A stretch of 64,000 nucleotides of DNA. Origin: Rhynchopus sp. YZ270_cl-10 (taxonomy: Eukaryota > Euglenozoa > Diplonemea > Diplonemida > Diplonemidae). Below, piece by piece: positions 39,647 to 49,956 of this stretch. The DNA lies in contig OZ037908.1 in the NCBI GenBank assembly GCA_964035575.1, positions 62,001-126,000 of the forward strand, read 5' to 3'. The notes beneath the pieces were generated by a model. It was not told the DNA's origin, did no database searches, and saw only the letters and a list, made by a program, of their open reading frames with translations. Position 1 is the stretch's first letter; each line of letters starts with the position of its first letter. The position numbers were made by a program, and so were the translations under genes.

Positions 39647-42600
39647 CCTGCCGAAGCAGCCGGGCTCAGAGACAGGCCCCCTTCCCGCCGACGACAACGA
39701 TGACGACGACACAAGCTGCGAATGGCTGGACCGTAAAGAAGCACTACCTCGAGGACCGACAATACGACACCTGGTCACGTGCAGATACAGGCACAGTGCG
39801 AGCTCTCAGAGAGCTTCGATGGAAGCAAACTGTGCAGAACTACGAGCAGAAGTGTTTAACCCTTTGGGGACTAACTTCCACCTGAGTGGAAGTTTAATCC
39901 CTTTTTCGTAGGAAGACCAGTAATCTATGATCTGCTCAGTATTTTCGATCAACTCTTGGCATGGTGGAAAGATTTTTTAGCCCATCTTTCCAAAGAAGCA
40001 AGAATAGAAGGTTTTAGAAATAATGGATCCGTGTCAGATGGTGGCGCCCCCAAGCCGATTTTCAAGAAATCGGGAAAAAGTGGATTTTTTTACGGTTTTC
40101 ACTTTCCCCCCTCGCAAGTGAGTTAGATATCTTCCAAGTGGTATTTTTCAAAAAATTTGGGCGTCGTGAAAAGATTTTTTGCAAATCTTTCAAATAACGC
40201 CATTTTCGAGAGAAAAAAATGAGGGTGGTTTTGCAGAAAACGAGATAAGGTTGTTTTGGGGTGGTCTGCCAAAGTAGGAAAGTCACCACCGGCCAATAAT
40301 TTTCGGAAAAAATATTTTTGGAACTGATTTCGCATTGCGTTGCATTCCGGCAGTTTCGCGCATTTAACGACACCCAAAGTTTTCGAAAATGGACACTGTG
40401 AAGTCAATTTACTCACTTGCCCCCCTAACATACCCTACTTTTTTCCACTATTCCCTAGTAAAAGTGCCATTTTTAGACATGTTGCCTGAGGCCTCAAAAT
40501 ATGGAAAATCCACCAAAACCAACCCCAAAAATGCCCGGAAATGCGTTTCCGCGCCGAAATTTTGAAAAATATGAAAAAATTGACTCAAAAAATGCACTTT
40601 TAATGACCCGAACACTACAAAATGACCCAAAAAAACCTCACCGGTTCCCTCCCACGGTTAACACCACCTAAGCTAGTCTAAACTCCTCGATTTTTTTTTT
40701 TACTGGATTCCTTTTTACATGGATGTCCAAAGTACTTGAAGTATATCAAGTACTTGATCCCCCAAAAAATCCAATACTTGATACTTCAAGTACTTGACAC
40801 CCTATTTTTTTTTCTAGTACTTTTTTACTTGTTCTCCCTCTGTCAAGTACTTTTTTCACAAAAAAAAACGTCAAGTACTTGATCAAGTACAAAAAAAAGT
40901 GGGTACTTGATCAAGTACTTGACGTTTTTTTTGCGAAAACAAGTACTTGACAGACTCTGCCAGAGGGTAAAAAAGTAAAAAAGTACGAGAAAAAAAAAAA
41001 AATAGGGTATCAAGTACTTGATTTCTGTCAAGTACTTGATCAATCTTCAAGTACTTGACTGTCATTTTGAGAGGAAAAAAAAGGGGGGTCAAGTACGGGG
41101 TGGCATCAAAACAAAAAACGCGGACAATGTCCGCGTTTTTGGGGAATTTCAGACCCCCCCCTCCCCCCCCCACGACGGACTAGTTATGGCCATGACAGGT
41201 GATATGACAGGTGGTGTTACTAGTTATAAATATGACAGGTGATAATTGAATATTACTAGTAATATGACAGGTGGTACCTGTAAAATGACAGGTGCACCTG
41301 TCATTTTGACAGGTGGTACCTGTCAAAATGACAGGTACCACCTGTCATATGACAGGTGTTTTTGCCGGTGGCTATTGCCTCCCAGGGAAAGGGACTCTCG
41401 AATTTTTTTTTTGCCCCCTTTTAGGGCGAATTTCGACGATTTGAGGCCATTAAAAGCAAAATTTGACACTTTTGAGCATCTATGGGGGTCTATAACGCGA
41501 TTTTGCGCACCCGATTTTTCGTGGGATTTACGAAAGACAAGTCAATTTTTGACCCCAAAAAAATTCACAAAATTGCCCTCGGTGGTCCTCACCCCCACAC
41601 GTCCTCAATACTGGGCGAAAAAATGCAAAAAAATGCAAAAAAAAACGCAAAAATCGGGTGTTTGACCATCTGGGTGCACCAAATACACGGGAGTGCGGTA
41701 CTAAGCCATAATCAGTCTTTCCGCGCTGAAGAATCCGATGAAGAATTCTTCATTGGAAAAAAATAAAAATACAAATAAAAAAATTGAAGAGGTGGGGTGG
41801 GGCCCGAAGGGCCGCCCACCTCTTTCATCTTCCTCCCAGCCTCCTCGCCCGAGCCATCTGCCGACTATTTCCTTCCGTTGCAACCCGACCTCGGAGATGA
41901 CAAGGAGTGGGGAGAAGCTCCTGGTGGATCCGGCGAAGCCGGGGACAAGCAGAGAGGAGATGAAGACGCAACTGAAGAAGGAGTACGGGATAATGCGAGT
42001 TTGTGCGACTCGCCTTCTGACCCCCTGTTTCGTCTTGCGAAGATGAGCGGGAATTTTCGTGATTGAAGTTGGTGAAGACACGTCTCCGCTCACAAGTTGT
42101 CGACGAACCCCTTGATGCACTCTTGCATGCCAAGAACCATCCCGCGAGTACCTCAGTGAGGAGGTGTCCGCAGAGCTTCTGCATCTCTTTGAATATCATA
42201 AAGATCCACCCCACCCACCACCGTGCGAAAGCTCGGACCCTTTTTAGGCCAGGAATTCTAGTTTCTCCGCCGGAGGCCCAGAACTTCCGGCGCGCTACGC
42301 GCGCCGGGCTCGGGACGTATTTACCTTTTATGCACAAAATCACTATTCTTCATCAAAAATCCCGCTGCATTTTTTACAATGTACCCTAATTTTTTTTCGC
42401 CTGCGGCGCCGCACGTAGCGCGCCCGGGTTTGGGACCCCTTCTTGAATTTCGAGGGGGCGGTTCACGTTACAGTGGGTCCAGAATCGTAGTTCAATTTAA
42501 CCCCGCTAAGTAACTCGACCAAAACGTGTATCAGCCAAGAACTTGTCCATTTTTTTCAAAATGACCCCGTTACAGTGAGGGTAAAAGTTTGCGGAGATGC

Positions 42601-43189
42601 TCGGAAAACCCGAAAAAGGCCAAAAATCCCCCCAAAAGGGAAAAACGAGAACATGTTTCGGCAGGGGGGCAGCGTGTTCTCAGAAAAATCCAAAAATCAC
42701 CTGAAATCCTTATAAAAAACCTGGTGCCCGATCCAAAAAAATGGAAAAAGCCCGGGTGCCCGCCCACCCCTGCAAAAATCGACTTGTACAGCCATTGCTT
42801 TGGTGTGGGCTTGTTCACACCGGGCAGAGTGCGAGTTATTCTCAGCAACACGGCCCCGCCCGGCCCCCCAGATTTTTCCCGTAAGAAAACTACCTGCGCG
42901 AACCAGGCATTTTTTGTCCTCCCTCAAGTGCTCCCTCGAACCTGGCGGGAGGGAGGGAAATAGCTATTTACTGACGCAGTGGTGGGTTTGTACGTCCAAT
43001 GATGTTCTCGTACCTGGAGAGTGGACCGAGTGCGAGGTATGTTTTTAACCCCCGGTTTTCACCACCCCCGCTCCCCCTTTTCGACATTGTCCCGCTCTGG
43101 ATGTACGTCTCGTCTCCGGATGTAAATTGAAGCTATTTTTTCCCGCCCAAATTAGCGACTACCAAGATTTGTGCTCCTCTATCTATCTC

Positions 43190-43290
43190 TTGTTGGGTGT
43201 CCGCCCCGGTACAGCCGGTCATGTACCAAGGTACACTGTTCACGAGAGGGTTTTGTATTTCAAGTCATTGACTCAACTTCTTTTTTTTTG
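43190..43290. repeat. Interspersed repeat family S2 copy, inverted
   Basis: GGTACACTGTTCACGAGAGG and TTTTGTATTTCAAGTCA are the reverse of the other S2 copies. It lies within the inner nested element. Confidence 0.6.
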
Positions 43291-44385
43291 TTAGTAACGT
43301 CACTTTTGTCCTCAATTTCTCTTAACAGGTACCCGAACCGACGACCCTTCATTGTGACAGCGAAGCAGTGCCGACGGACGAGCTGGTGCAAATATTTCAA
43401 AATCAGGTGGCGACCGAGACCACCCCAATTATTATGAAACTCTTAGTCAGTCACTGCTATAGCCATTTAACCCAGGGAGCATAGCTAGTGCAAGAAATTC
43501 GACTTCGGGATCCGGAAAGTCTGTCCTCTGCTTGCGGAGGACTAGGCACAAGAAAATATTGCGTTCCCCCAGAAACCAATTTTTGTCACAGTAATTTTTG
43601 CCCAGGGCATGCTCTTGAAGCATGGCGGCTTGGTGTGAGAAGGGGCAGTGTGTTGTTATGTTCTAGATTTCAACGGTTGTTAGAACGAGTCAAGTGGATG
43701 CTTATCTAAACACTGACTTTAGTACAGACCCGAGAGATCACACATGACTTTGAGGAAAGAACAAAGCAATGCATCTGTACCCGCACGCCAGGTTGTAGTT
43801 ACTTCAGAATTTTCTTAAGTTTGCGCGAAAGAGAGCGGGGGCAACTCCTTTGTATCATAAGCCCGCTGTGCAGAACAAAGCGAGGAACCTTAAAACACTA
43901 CCTGCGTGGTGGCTGAATTCACATCCCTTAGAATTACCAGAATTCAGCCTTTGTTGAAGTAACGTACATACTTGTATGTGCGTGTCACGCTTCTCCATCC
44001 TTAAATGGGTGCACTGCTTCACTGCAGCGGGTAAGCCTCTCTCGACTAGTGCAAACTTAAGAATTTTCTGCTGGAACTTACCAAAATCGATTTTCTTTCA
44101 CCCCAAACACCCGCAACACCCCACCTGCTACTTTGGTAGCCTGTGTTGTTGGGAGTTGGTTCTCATGTTGATCCCCAGTGTTTTGCACTGCTTCTTCTGA
44201 GCCCAACGCTGTTTGGCCTGTCGACGTAATAAATACGAAGACAGGGCGGCGGTGCCAACAATTTTCCGATGATGTAACGTTTATCTGATTGATTTATCGT
44301 TTGATATACCTTGTGTCCTACTTCATGCACACCCAAGAAAGGTTATTGAACGGTACTTTCAAGCGATACTTCGTTATGTCATTGG

Positions 44386-44515
44386 GGGTACCTGGGTACC
44401 TGGGTACCTGGGTACCTGGGTACCTGGGTACCTGGGTACCTGGGTACCTGGGTACCTGGGTACCTGGGTACCTGGGTACCTGGGTACCTGGGTACCTGGG
44501 CACCTGGGTACCTGG
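44386..44515. repeat. Minisatellite, 8-bp unit GGGTACCT, about 16 copies
   Basis: The array is nearly perfect, with one T-to-C change near the right end. The unit contains the palindrome GGTACC, so either strand can fold on itself. It abuts the ACAGGTGGTACCTGTC palindrome block of the inner element. Confidence 0.9.
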
Positions 44516-44726
44516 TGCCTGTATTTTGACAGGTGGTACCTGTCAAAATGACAGGTACCACCTGTCAAAAAATTTCACCTGTCATTTTACTAGTAAGATC
44601 ACCTGTCATGGTCATAACTAGTCCGTCGTGCCCAAAACGCGGACATTTTTTGTTTTTTTTTCCCCTATTTTTTGCTGGTTTTTGGGTGACGGGGTGCAAA
44701 TTCGTGACCCAAAACACAGTTTTTTG

Positions 44727-44780
44727 GCATTTCCGGAATCCGTCCAGAAAGTGGTGGGGTCAATCTCGAAAATTGGACAA
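44727..44780 (+). repeat. Conserved module M, copy 4 of 8
   Basis: GCATTTCCGGAATCCGTCC, then GTGGTGGGGTCAATCTCGAA and TTGGACAA, followed by ATATGAGCCCGG as at 22.2 kb. Confidence 0.65.
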
Positions 44781-44911
44781 TTTTTTGACCACTTAAATTT
44801 TTTGAAAATATGAGCCCGGTCACTAATACGTGGGGCCCATTTTCGGCCAAAAAATGCTGCTGAAAAAAATTTTCAGGTGAAAATTTTTCAGCCCCAAAAC
44901 ATGCCGCGATT

Positions 44912-44985
44912 GGCATTTCCGGGATCTGTCCGCGCTGTGGTGGGGTCAATTTGCCGAAATGGCCAAGTTCTTGGTTTTGGTCAAA
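44912..44985 (+). repeat. Conserved module M, copy 5 of 8
   Basis: GCATTTCCGGGATCTGTCC, then GTGGTGGGGTCAATTTGCCG, AAATGGCCAAG and TTTTGGTCAAAAT. Confidence 0.65.
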
Positions 44986-45081
44986 ATGAGTGTAAGGTAA
45001 AGGGGGCAAGGTAAATCCCACAACCCAGATTTTCTCTCTCTGATGCTGAAACCATGAAAATGTGCAAAAACACCGGCATTT

Positions 45082-45155
45082 GCATTTCCGGAATCCGTCC
45101 GTTCTGTGGTGGGGTCAATTTGCCAAAATGGACAAGTTCTTGATTTTGGTCAAAA
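45082..45155 (+). repeat. Conserved module M, copy 6 of 8
   Basis: GCATTTCCGGAATCCGTCC, GTGGTGGGGTCAATTTGCC, AAATGGACAAGTTCTTG and TTTTGGTCAAAA in order. Confidence 0.65.
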
Positions 45156-45300
45156 CCCGTCAGTGTAAGGTAAAGGGGTCCAAGTGTTTGCCTGTAGAAG
45201 CACATGGTAGCAGGGGTTTAAGGGCCCCCCATTCGTGTACATTTTGCAAAAAAACGCGGGCATCTTGTATTTTTTATTTTGCCCGAAAACACCGGCATTT

Positions 45301-45378
45301 GCATTTCCTGAATCCGCCGGTTCTGTGGTGGGGTCAATTTGCCGAAATGGACGAGTTTTTATAAATTTTGGTCAAAAT
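45301..45378 (+). repeat. Conserved module M, copy 7 of 8
   Basis: GCATTTCCTGAATCCGCC, GTGGTGGGGTCAATTTGCCG, AAATGGACGAGTTTTT and TTTTGGTCAAAAT in order. Confidence 0.65.
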
Positions 45379-46107
45379 CGTGTACGACCCCAGTGAAGAA
45401 AAAAATTTTCGAGGAAAAAAAAACCCCAAAATGTCCGCGTTTTCTGGAATTTCAGACCCCCCCCCTCCCCCCCCAAAAACGCGGACATTGTCCGCGTTTT
45501 TTGTTTTGATGCCACCCCTACTTCAAGTACCATAAAAAATCCGAAAAAAGTACTTCAAGTACTTTGGACATCCATGTTTTTATGCAAATCTATCAATTGC
45601 GTGCGTTTACGGGTCCGGGAAAAAAATTCTGACAAACTTCCACAGCCTCGTCATACTCACTCTGAAAACTACTTTTTCAGAATGGAACTCCGTGCTCTCT
45701 AGTATCTAATAAATTTGAACATTTTCAAAAGTGATAAATTCTTGCTTCTTTGGATTCAGATGATAAAAAATCTTTCAATTCCGCCCCTCGACTTTGGTTT
45801 TTGCGCATGTGTGGCCACATTACCTACCTTCCTCTGTGGGGACCCCGATTTTTGACCCTAAAGTCGGCCCACCTCCGTCCCCAAAGGGTTAAGAGGGGGC
45901 CTTCCGCGCGGGGAGAATTTGGCCTGAAAATCCCCTGCCACCCAAAAAAAAAAATGTCAGATCCTGGCAAACACTCTGCTGTGGGAAATTAAAAAAATCG
46001 AATTCTGTTGGAAATTTGTCTTGTATGCACTATAGGGGAGTGCCGAAGCAGAACTGAATCAAACGGTTTTGCAGATATGCGGGAAAAGAGGATGAGGGGT
46101 GATATAC

Positions 46108-46272
46108 CTGGTGGAGGGTGTGCCACTTCTCGGCATCGTGTCTGCACTGTGCGGCCTCCTCCTGTGCAGCTTGCGAGGGCTGCACGGCAGCGTCCAGCGA
46201 CTGCTGCAGTGTGGCTACCTCTGCTGCCAGCGCATCAGAGGTGCTTGCTTGCTGTGCGAGGCTCTGTTCTGC
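46108..46272 (-). CDS. Exon 3 of the coiled-coil protein gene
   Basis: This 165-bp exon lies between acceptor ACACCCTCGCAG and donor CACCAG-GTATATC on the minus strand, phase 0 at both ends. It encodes 55 residues without a stop, AEQSLAQQASTSDALAAEVA and onward through RHDAEKWHTLHQ, with heptad spacing that continues into exon 4 (EVTTQRTQLEGEHQSALS). The fit of composition and phase supports joining across the 7.1-kb intron 39019-46107. Confidence 0.75.
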
Positions 46273-46623
46273 CTGCGAGGGTGTGGGGGAGGGAGAGGAG
46301 GGTTGGGTTGTGTTAGCGTAGCATGGTGTGTGTTAACACAGCTTGGTGATATGCAATGTCGCATGTGATGAAGTGTTTAGACTCTTTCTGGGGATACTTT
46401 TCTTTTCTTCAAAAAAAAAAAAGAATTTGGCGACGACCTGGGCAAAAAACAAAAACTGGGGTTGTACCCAGCACGGGAATTTTTTGTCTTCAAGATTACT
46501 GTGCCTGCACGCTATGCTGCCCCTACATTCCATTTCGCTGGAAAAAAAAAACACACATTTGGGGTCATATTCTGCGCAAGAATTAATCCCCTATTTAATC
46601 ACCAACCACACACAAAGCCATAC

Positions 46624-47419
46624 CACTGCGCACCGCCGGTTTGCCTCCTCCAAAGCTGCCTGCAGTAGCGCGACCTCGCCTCCACTCCCACCACCTGCCC
46701 CCTCCACGACACACTCCACCACCGGGGCCTGCTGCACCTGCTCCACACGGTGTACACCTCCACCCCCTCCGTTCGGCAGTGCCGTCGCTGCTGGGGACTC
46801 CGTACCCCCTCCTCCCCCACCTCCACCTTCCAACGCCCCCGCACCCCCAACCCTCCAGCTCTGCAGCGCACTCCGCCCCCTTGCGATCAGCTCCTGCCGG
46901 CGCAGCTCCTCACTTCCTAGATCGCGTTCCGCGGGGTCTGCGGGTGGTGCGTCACCTCCTCCTCCTCCTCCTCCTCCTCCCGCCCCACCCCCTTCCACCA
47001 CCTTCTCCACTCCGTTCTGTATAGCGTGGTGGTACTCTTCCCTTGAGGGTGTCTGCAGGGGTTCCTGTGGAGGAGGCAGGATCTGTTCGGAAGATCTGAT
47101 GTCAGGGTATGTCAGGTCTGCCAAAGAGATGGCTGTCATGTTCTCCGTGCGATCCGCGGGGATCGGGCTGAGGTCGGGGCACTCAGCAGCGAAGGAGCGG
47201 GAAACGTCGTGTGTAGGGGGTGCGGTCGTGGTGGTGGTGGTGACGGCGGCGGTGGTGGCCGGAGGTGGTGCTGGAGGTGGAGGTGTGTGCCTCTGTGTCG
47301 GGATGTTCGTTGCAACAGGGGCCTGCTCCGCGTACGTCTGCAATGTATTGTACCCTGTATTGCTGAAGCCGTGGAAACTCATCGATTGGCTTTGAGGGAC
47401 AACCTGGCCGAGCAGGGCG
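46624..47419 (-). CDS. Exon 2 of the coiled-coil protein gene
   Basis: The acceptor CCCTCTCCACAG at 47420 and the donor GCAGTG-GTATGG at 46623 (minus strand) bound a 796-bp exon. One nucleotide completes the codon from exon 1 and 265 codons follow. The protein part is Pro/Thr/Gly-rich with runs of five to nine glycines, then turns into a coiled coil at its end (SGGEVALLQAALEEANRRC), which leads into exon 3. The open frame upstream of the acceptor (to 47517) is intron and includes an S2-type phrase. Other donors nearby break the frame with exon 3, so the chosen one is preferred. Confidence 0.7.
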
Positions 47420-48312
47420 CTGTGGAGAGGGTTGGGATGTTTAAAAAAGTTGACAATACAAAGCCATCCAGTGTACCTCCACCTGGTGTGTGACCAGTAG
47501 GGTGGTCCCGAGACCATGATGTCTTTATACAGTCTATTTCGTGGTCATCATATGCTCTCCTAACCGCCAAAAAAAAGCCACGCCAGTCTTTGACTGCTCT
47601 TTTGAAGAAGCGTGGGCACAGGCCACAGCTGTGATCAAGGCACAGCGAGCGCGTAAGTCAGGGTGTCTCCAAGACGTAGTGAGGCGTGGTTCTCCGGCAG
47701 GGACGTGCTCGAGTGTTGAGGTACTAAAGAATCAGGACGATCCGCAAAGAACTGTAGTTGCTGATGCAGGCACCTCCCAACTGACCCACATACAATGGAT
47801 AAAGAACAAAAAAAAGTTGACTTGAAATACAAAAAAAAAAAGCCCTCTCACGAGCCAGTGCACCCTGGTACAATGACCAGTGCACCATGGGGTGTGCCCC
47901 CTCCCCAATCCGACAATCCATTTTGTGATTTACATCTGATATCTAATGGGGTGGCGACAGGGGGGGTGTGGAAAAAAATATTCACAAAAAATATTTTCAA
48001 ATTCTGTCGATCACAAAAAATCACAAAAAATCACAAAAAATCACAAAAAATCACAAAAAATCACAAAAGTGTACCGTTTTGGGCTGCTGCAATTGTGCTG
48101 TAATTGTGGTGTAATTCTGCCCAGTAATGCTCAGTTGTGCTCAGTTGTACGTAAGTGTGTGTAAGTTTCGCTTTAAATTGAACTTTTTCGGCGTGGCTGC
48201 ATAACCGATTCCCTACCGTGTTTCTACCAGTTGTCATGCCGTTTTGGGGCATTCATGTGTTGTAAATTTTTTTTTTGGTTTTCGTTGGTGAAGCTTTTAA
48301 ACGCCGGCATTT

Positions 48313-48384
48313 GCATTTCCGGAATCCGTCCGGACAGTGGTGGGGTCAATTTGCCGAAATGGACAGGTTCTCGTTTTTGGTCAA
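48313..48384 (+). repeat. Conserved module M, copy 8 of 8
   Basis: GCATTTCCGGAATCCGTCC, GTGGTGGGGTCAATTTGCCG, AAATGGACAGGTTCTCG and TTTTGGTCAA, directly before the CAGTATACA array. Confidence 0.7.
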
Positions 48385-48390
48385 TTTCCG

Positions 48391-48609
48391 CAGTATACAC
48401 AGTATACACAGTATACACAGTATACACAGTATACACAGTATACACAGTATACACAGTATACACAGTATACACAGTATACACAGTATACACAGTATACACA
48501 GTATACACAGTATACACAGTATACACAGTATACACAGTATACACAGTATACACAGTATACACAGTATACACAGTATACACAGTATACACAGTATACACAG
48601 TATACACAG
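48391..48609. repeat. Minisatellite, 9-bp unit CAGTATACA, about 24 copies
   Basis: The array is perfect over about 219 bp, followed by a few variant units. Because the unit is a multiple of three, it is open in several frames on both strands (for example repeated VYT on the minus strand). It lies in an intron and is not read as coding. Confidence 0.92.
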
Positions 48610-48940
48610 TTTTCACAGTTTTCACAGTATATATACACAGGGGATTGGGAGTACAGTACACTACAGTACACTACACTACCAGAGTGGGACAAAAAAAGCA
48701 CATCTCAAAATATGTCGATCACAAAAAATCACAAAAGATCACAAAATATCACAAAAAATCACAAAAAATCACAAAAAATCACGACTTGTCGCAAAGAATC
48801 ACAAAGAAGAAAAATGATTCTTTGTGATTTTTCGTGATTTTTCGTGACTGCCCAGTTCCGACCCCCCTTGTCGCCACCCCATCTAAAGAACATTCCCTCC
48901 CCCGACAAAGTGCCCCCACCAGAGAAGGGCTTGACCATAC

Positions 48941-49044
48941 TTAAAATCAGCAGAGAACTCAGTGGATGCTGCGAACTGCGGGGCTGTCCATAGCTCCTCC
49001 TGCCCTCCAGGCTCGGCTGGGGGGATGCTTTGGGCCGCGGTCAT
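48941..49044 (-). CDS. Exon 1 of the coiled-coil protein gene
   Basis: The ATG at 49044 opens 34 codons (MTAAQSIPPAEPGG, then QEELWTAPQFAASTEFSADF) plus two nucleotides before the donor TTTTAA-GTATGG. Joined to exon 2 the shared codon becomes Asn (ADF-N-ALLGQVVPQ), with no frame change. An AG stands immediately before the ATG on the minus strand, so the leader could be very short. The exon is Glu/Pro-rich and unstructured. Confidence 0.65.
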
Positions 49045-49956
49045 CTTGTGACCCTTCTGGTGTTGGTGGTGGTGGTGTTGGCAGGCGAGAGGAAGCGTGG
49101 GGGCAAGGTGGGTGAAGAAACTGCAAGATTGATGTGCGGGATGAGAGGGGATGGGAGGGGGGACATCTCTTTTGGGGTTTTTTTTTCGAGGAAAGTACGA
49201 ATAAAGATTATAAAAAAAAGAATAGAACACAATGTTGAGCAGGTTCTTTATTTCCCTACGAGATGGTAACCTCGCAGCAAAATAAGAAGGAAAAAGAAGA
49301 AGGGTAAAAAAACGGCGGCTACCAATAACTACCGTGTAGTCAGCGTCACGCCTACCATGGTAGGTTACAGTGGAAAAAAGAAGAAGGGTAAAAAAAGGTA
49401 CAGACAAAGCTTTGCTCAAGGAACCAAACTATTTTGTTTGATTATAGACTACTATCACTAGATAGCAGCCACAGTTTTTCTTCACAGGATCCTTAAAAGA
49501 GAGCAAATAGAAGAACTCTGTGGCCTCAAGGAACCAAAAGAGACAAAGGTCTGCTTAAATAAAGTGTGCAAAAAAAAAGGGGGGGGAAGAAGAAAAAAAA
49601 AGACCACGTTGTTAACACAATAAGAGGAGATGCCGGAAGACCCCCACTACTTATCATACGTTCCATTAATAAGTATTATTCTCTGCACGCTTTGACAAAA
49701 AAAAAAGGGGTTTTATATGATGAACCTAAGCCTCCCTTCCTTTAGCCACATTAAAAAAGTGAGATGAATATTTTTTGATCATCCGACCCGGAATCGAACA
49801 CTTTGCATTTTTTTTTCCCGCTCTCCCCTCTCCCCCTCTCTAGTTAGCGTGCTTCGTACTGTTCGTTGCGGTACAGTATTATTAGCTTTTTTTTGAAAAC
49901 TTGGTTGTATTAGTGTAGACCCGAGGATGAAATTCCACTATAAGTTTTTTTTTTTT
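49045..49956. other. Intergenic spacer, no gene seen
   Basis: A direct repeat of AAAAAGAAGAAGGGTAAAAA occurs at about 49291 and 49377 around an inverted phrase (CTACCAATAAC to TACCATGGTAGG). An S1 head lies near 49718 and an S4 copy at about 49888-49945. The phrase TTCGATTCCGGG on the minus strand near 49785 looks like a tRNA T-loop but has no matching stems. Confidence 0.5.

Larger units (their letters stand above)
41097..45518. mobile_element. Inner inverted-repeat element nested in E2 (4422 bp)
   Basis: The ends read GGGGTGGCATCAAAACAAAA, continuing to a palindrome ACGCGGACAATGTCCGCGT, and match their inverted counterpart for about 45 bp. TAC lies on both sides, a possible 3-bp duplication. 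Farther in, inverted ACTAGTTATGGCCATGACAG and GGTGGTACCTGTCAAAATGA blocks match again (41175-41360 against 44520-44625). The interior (41.4-44.3 kb) contains weakly coding-like stretches, for example an acidic frame at about 41850-42066 (SGEAGDKQRGDEDATEEG), an inverted S2 repeat copy, and four module M copies near the right end. No transposase recognised. Confidence 0.65.
40718..45576. mobile_element. Inverted-repeat element E2 (4859 bp), CATGGATGT termini, 6-bp target duplication
   Basis: The ends match over about 26 bp (CATGGATGTCCAAAGTACTT and on). TTTTTA lies directly outside both (40712-40717 and 45577-45582). Inside the ends are dense AAGTACTT palindromes (40730-41095; 45525-45568), then a further inverted-repeat element at 41097-45518. 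It shares termini with E1 (33555-36440). Confidence 0.78.
39860..45888. mobile_element. TTAA-flanked piggyBac-type element split by E2
   Basis: The ends are CCCTTTGGGGAC and, inverted, GTCCCCAAAGGG, each next to TTAA (39856-39859 and 45889-45892). E2 (40718-45576) sits inside with its own 6-bp duplication, so the element itself is about 1.16 kb. Its left part contains GATCTTTC and AAGCAAGAAT units like those in the insert at 34738-35550. No transposase is visible. Confidence 0.65.
47947..48881. mobile_element. Inverted-repeat element of 935 bp in intron 1, 5-bp target duplication
   Basis: The ends read TGGGGTGGCGACAGGGGGGG and, inverted, TGGGGTGGCGACAAGGGGGG. TCTAA lies directly outside both. 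Subterminal arrays of a 10-bp unit ATCACAAAAA occupy about 48010-48068 and 48718-48790, with an inverted partner at 48815-48850. The centre holds module M and a 9-bp minisatellite. Some TIR bases (GGGGTGGC) are shared with the inner element at 41097-45518. No coding sequence. Confidence 0.75.

Noticed and set aside
44289-44621. Open frames of repeated GYLGTWVP
   Set aside because: Caused by the GGGTACCT array; open on both strands and without flanking coding signal.
46343-47395. 350-codon plus-strand open frame rich in Pro and Ala
   Set aside because: Antisense of exons 2-3 of the coiled-coil gene; Pro runs mirror the Gly-coding runs on the other strand.
48010-48068. CRISPR-like repeats (ATCACAAAAA units)
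   Set aside because: Units are directly abutting without spacers; this is a tandem array within an element in a eukaryotic intron.
48224-48837. Long open frames of repeated VYT, HSI or QYT on both strands
   Set aside because: They result from a 9-bp minisatellite whose unit is a multiple of three and lie inside an element in an intron.
49775-49800. tRNA-like T-loop phrase on the minus strand
   Set aside because: No acceptor, D or anticodon stem can be formed around it.
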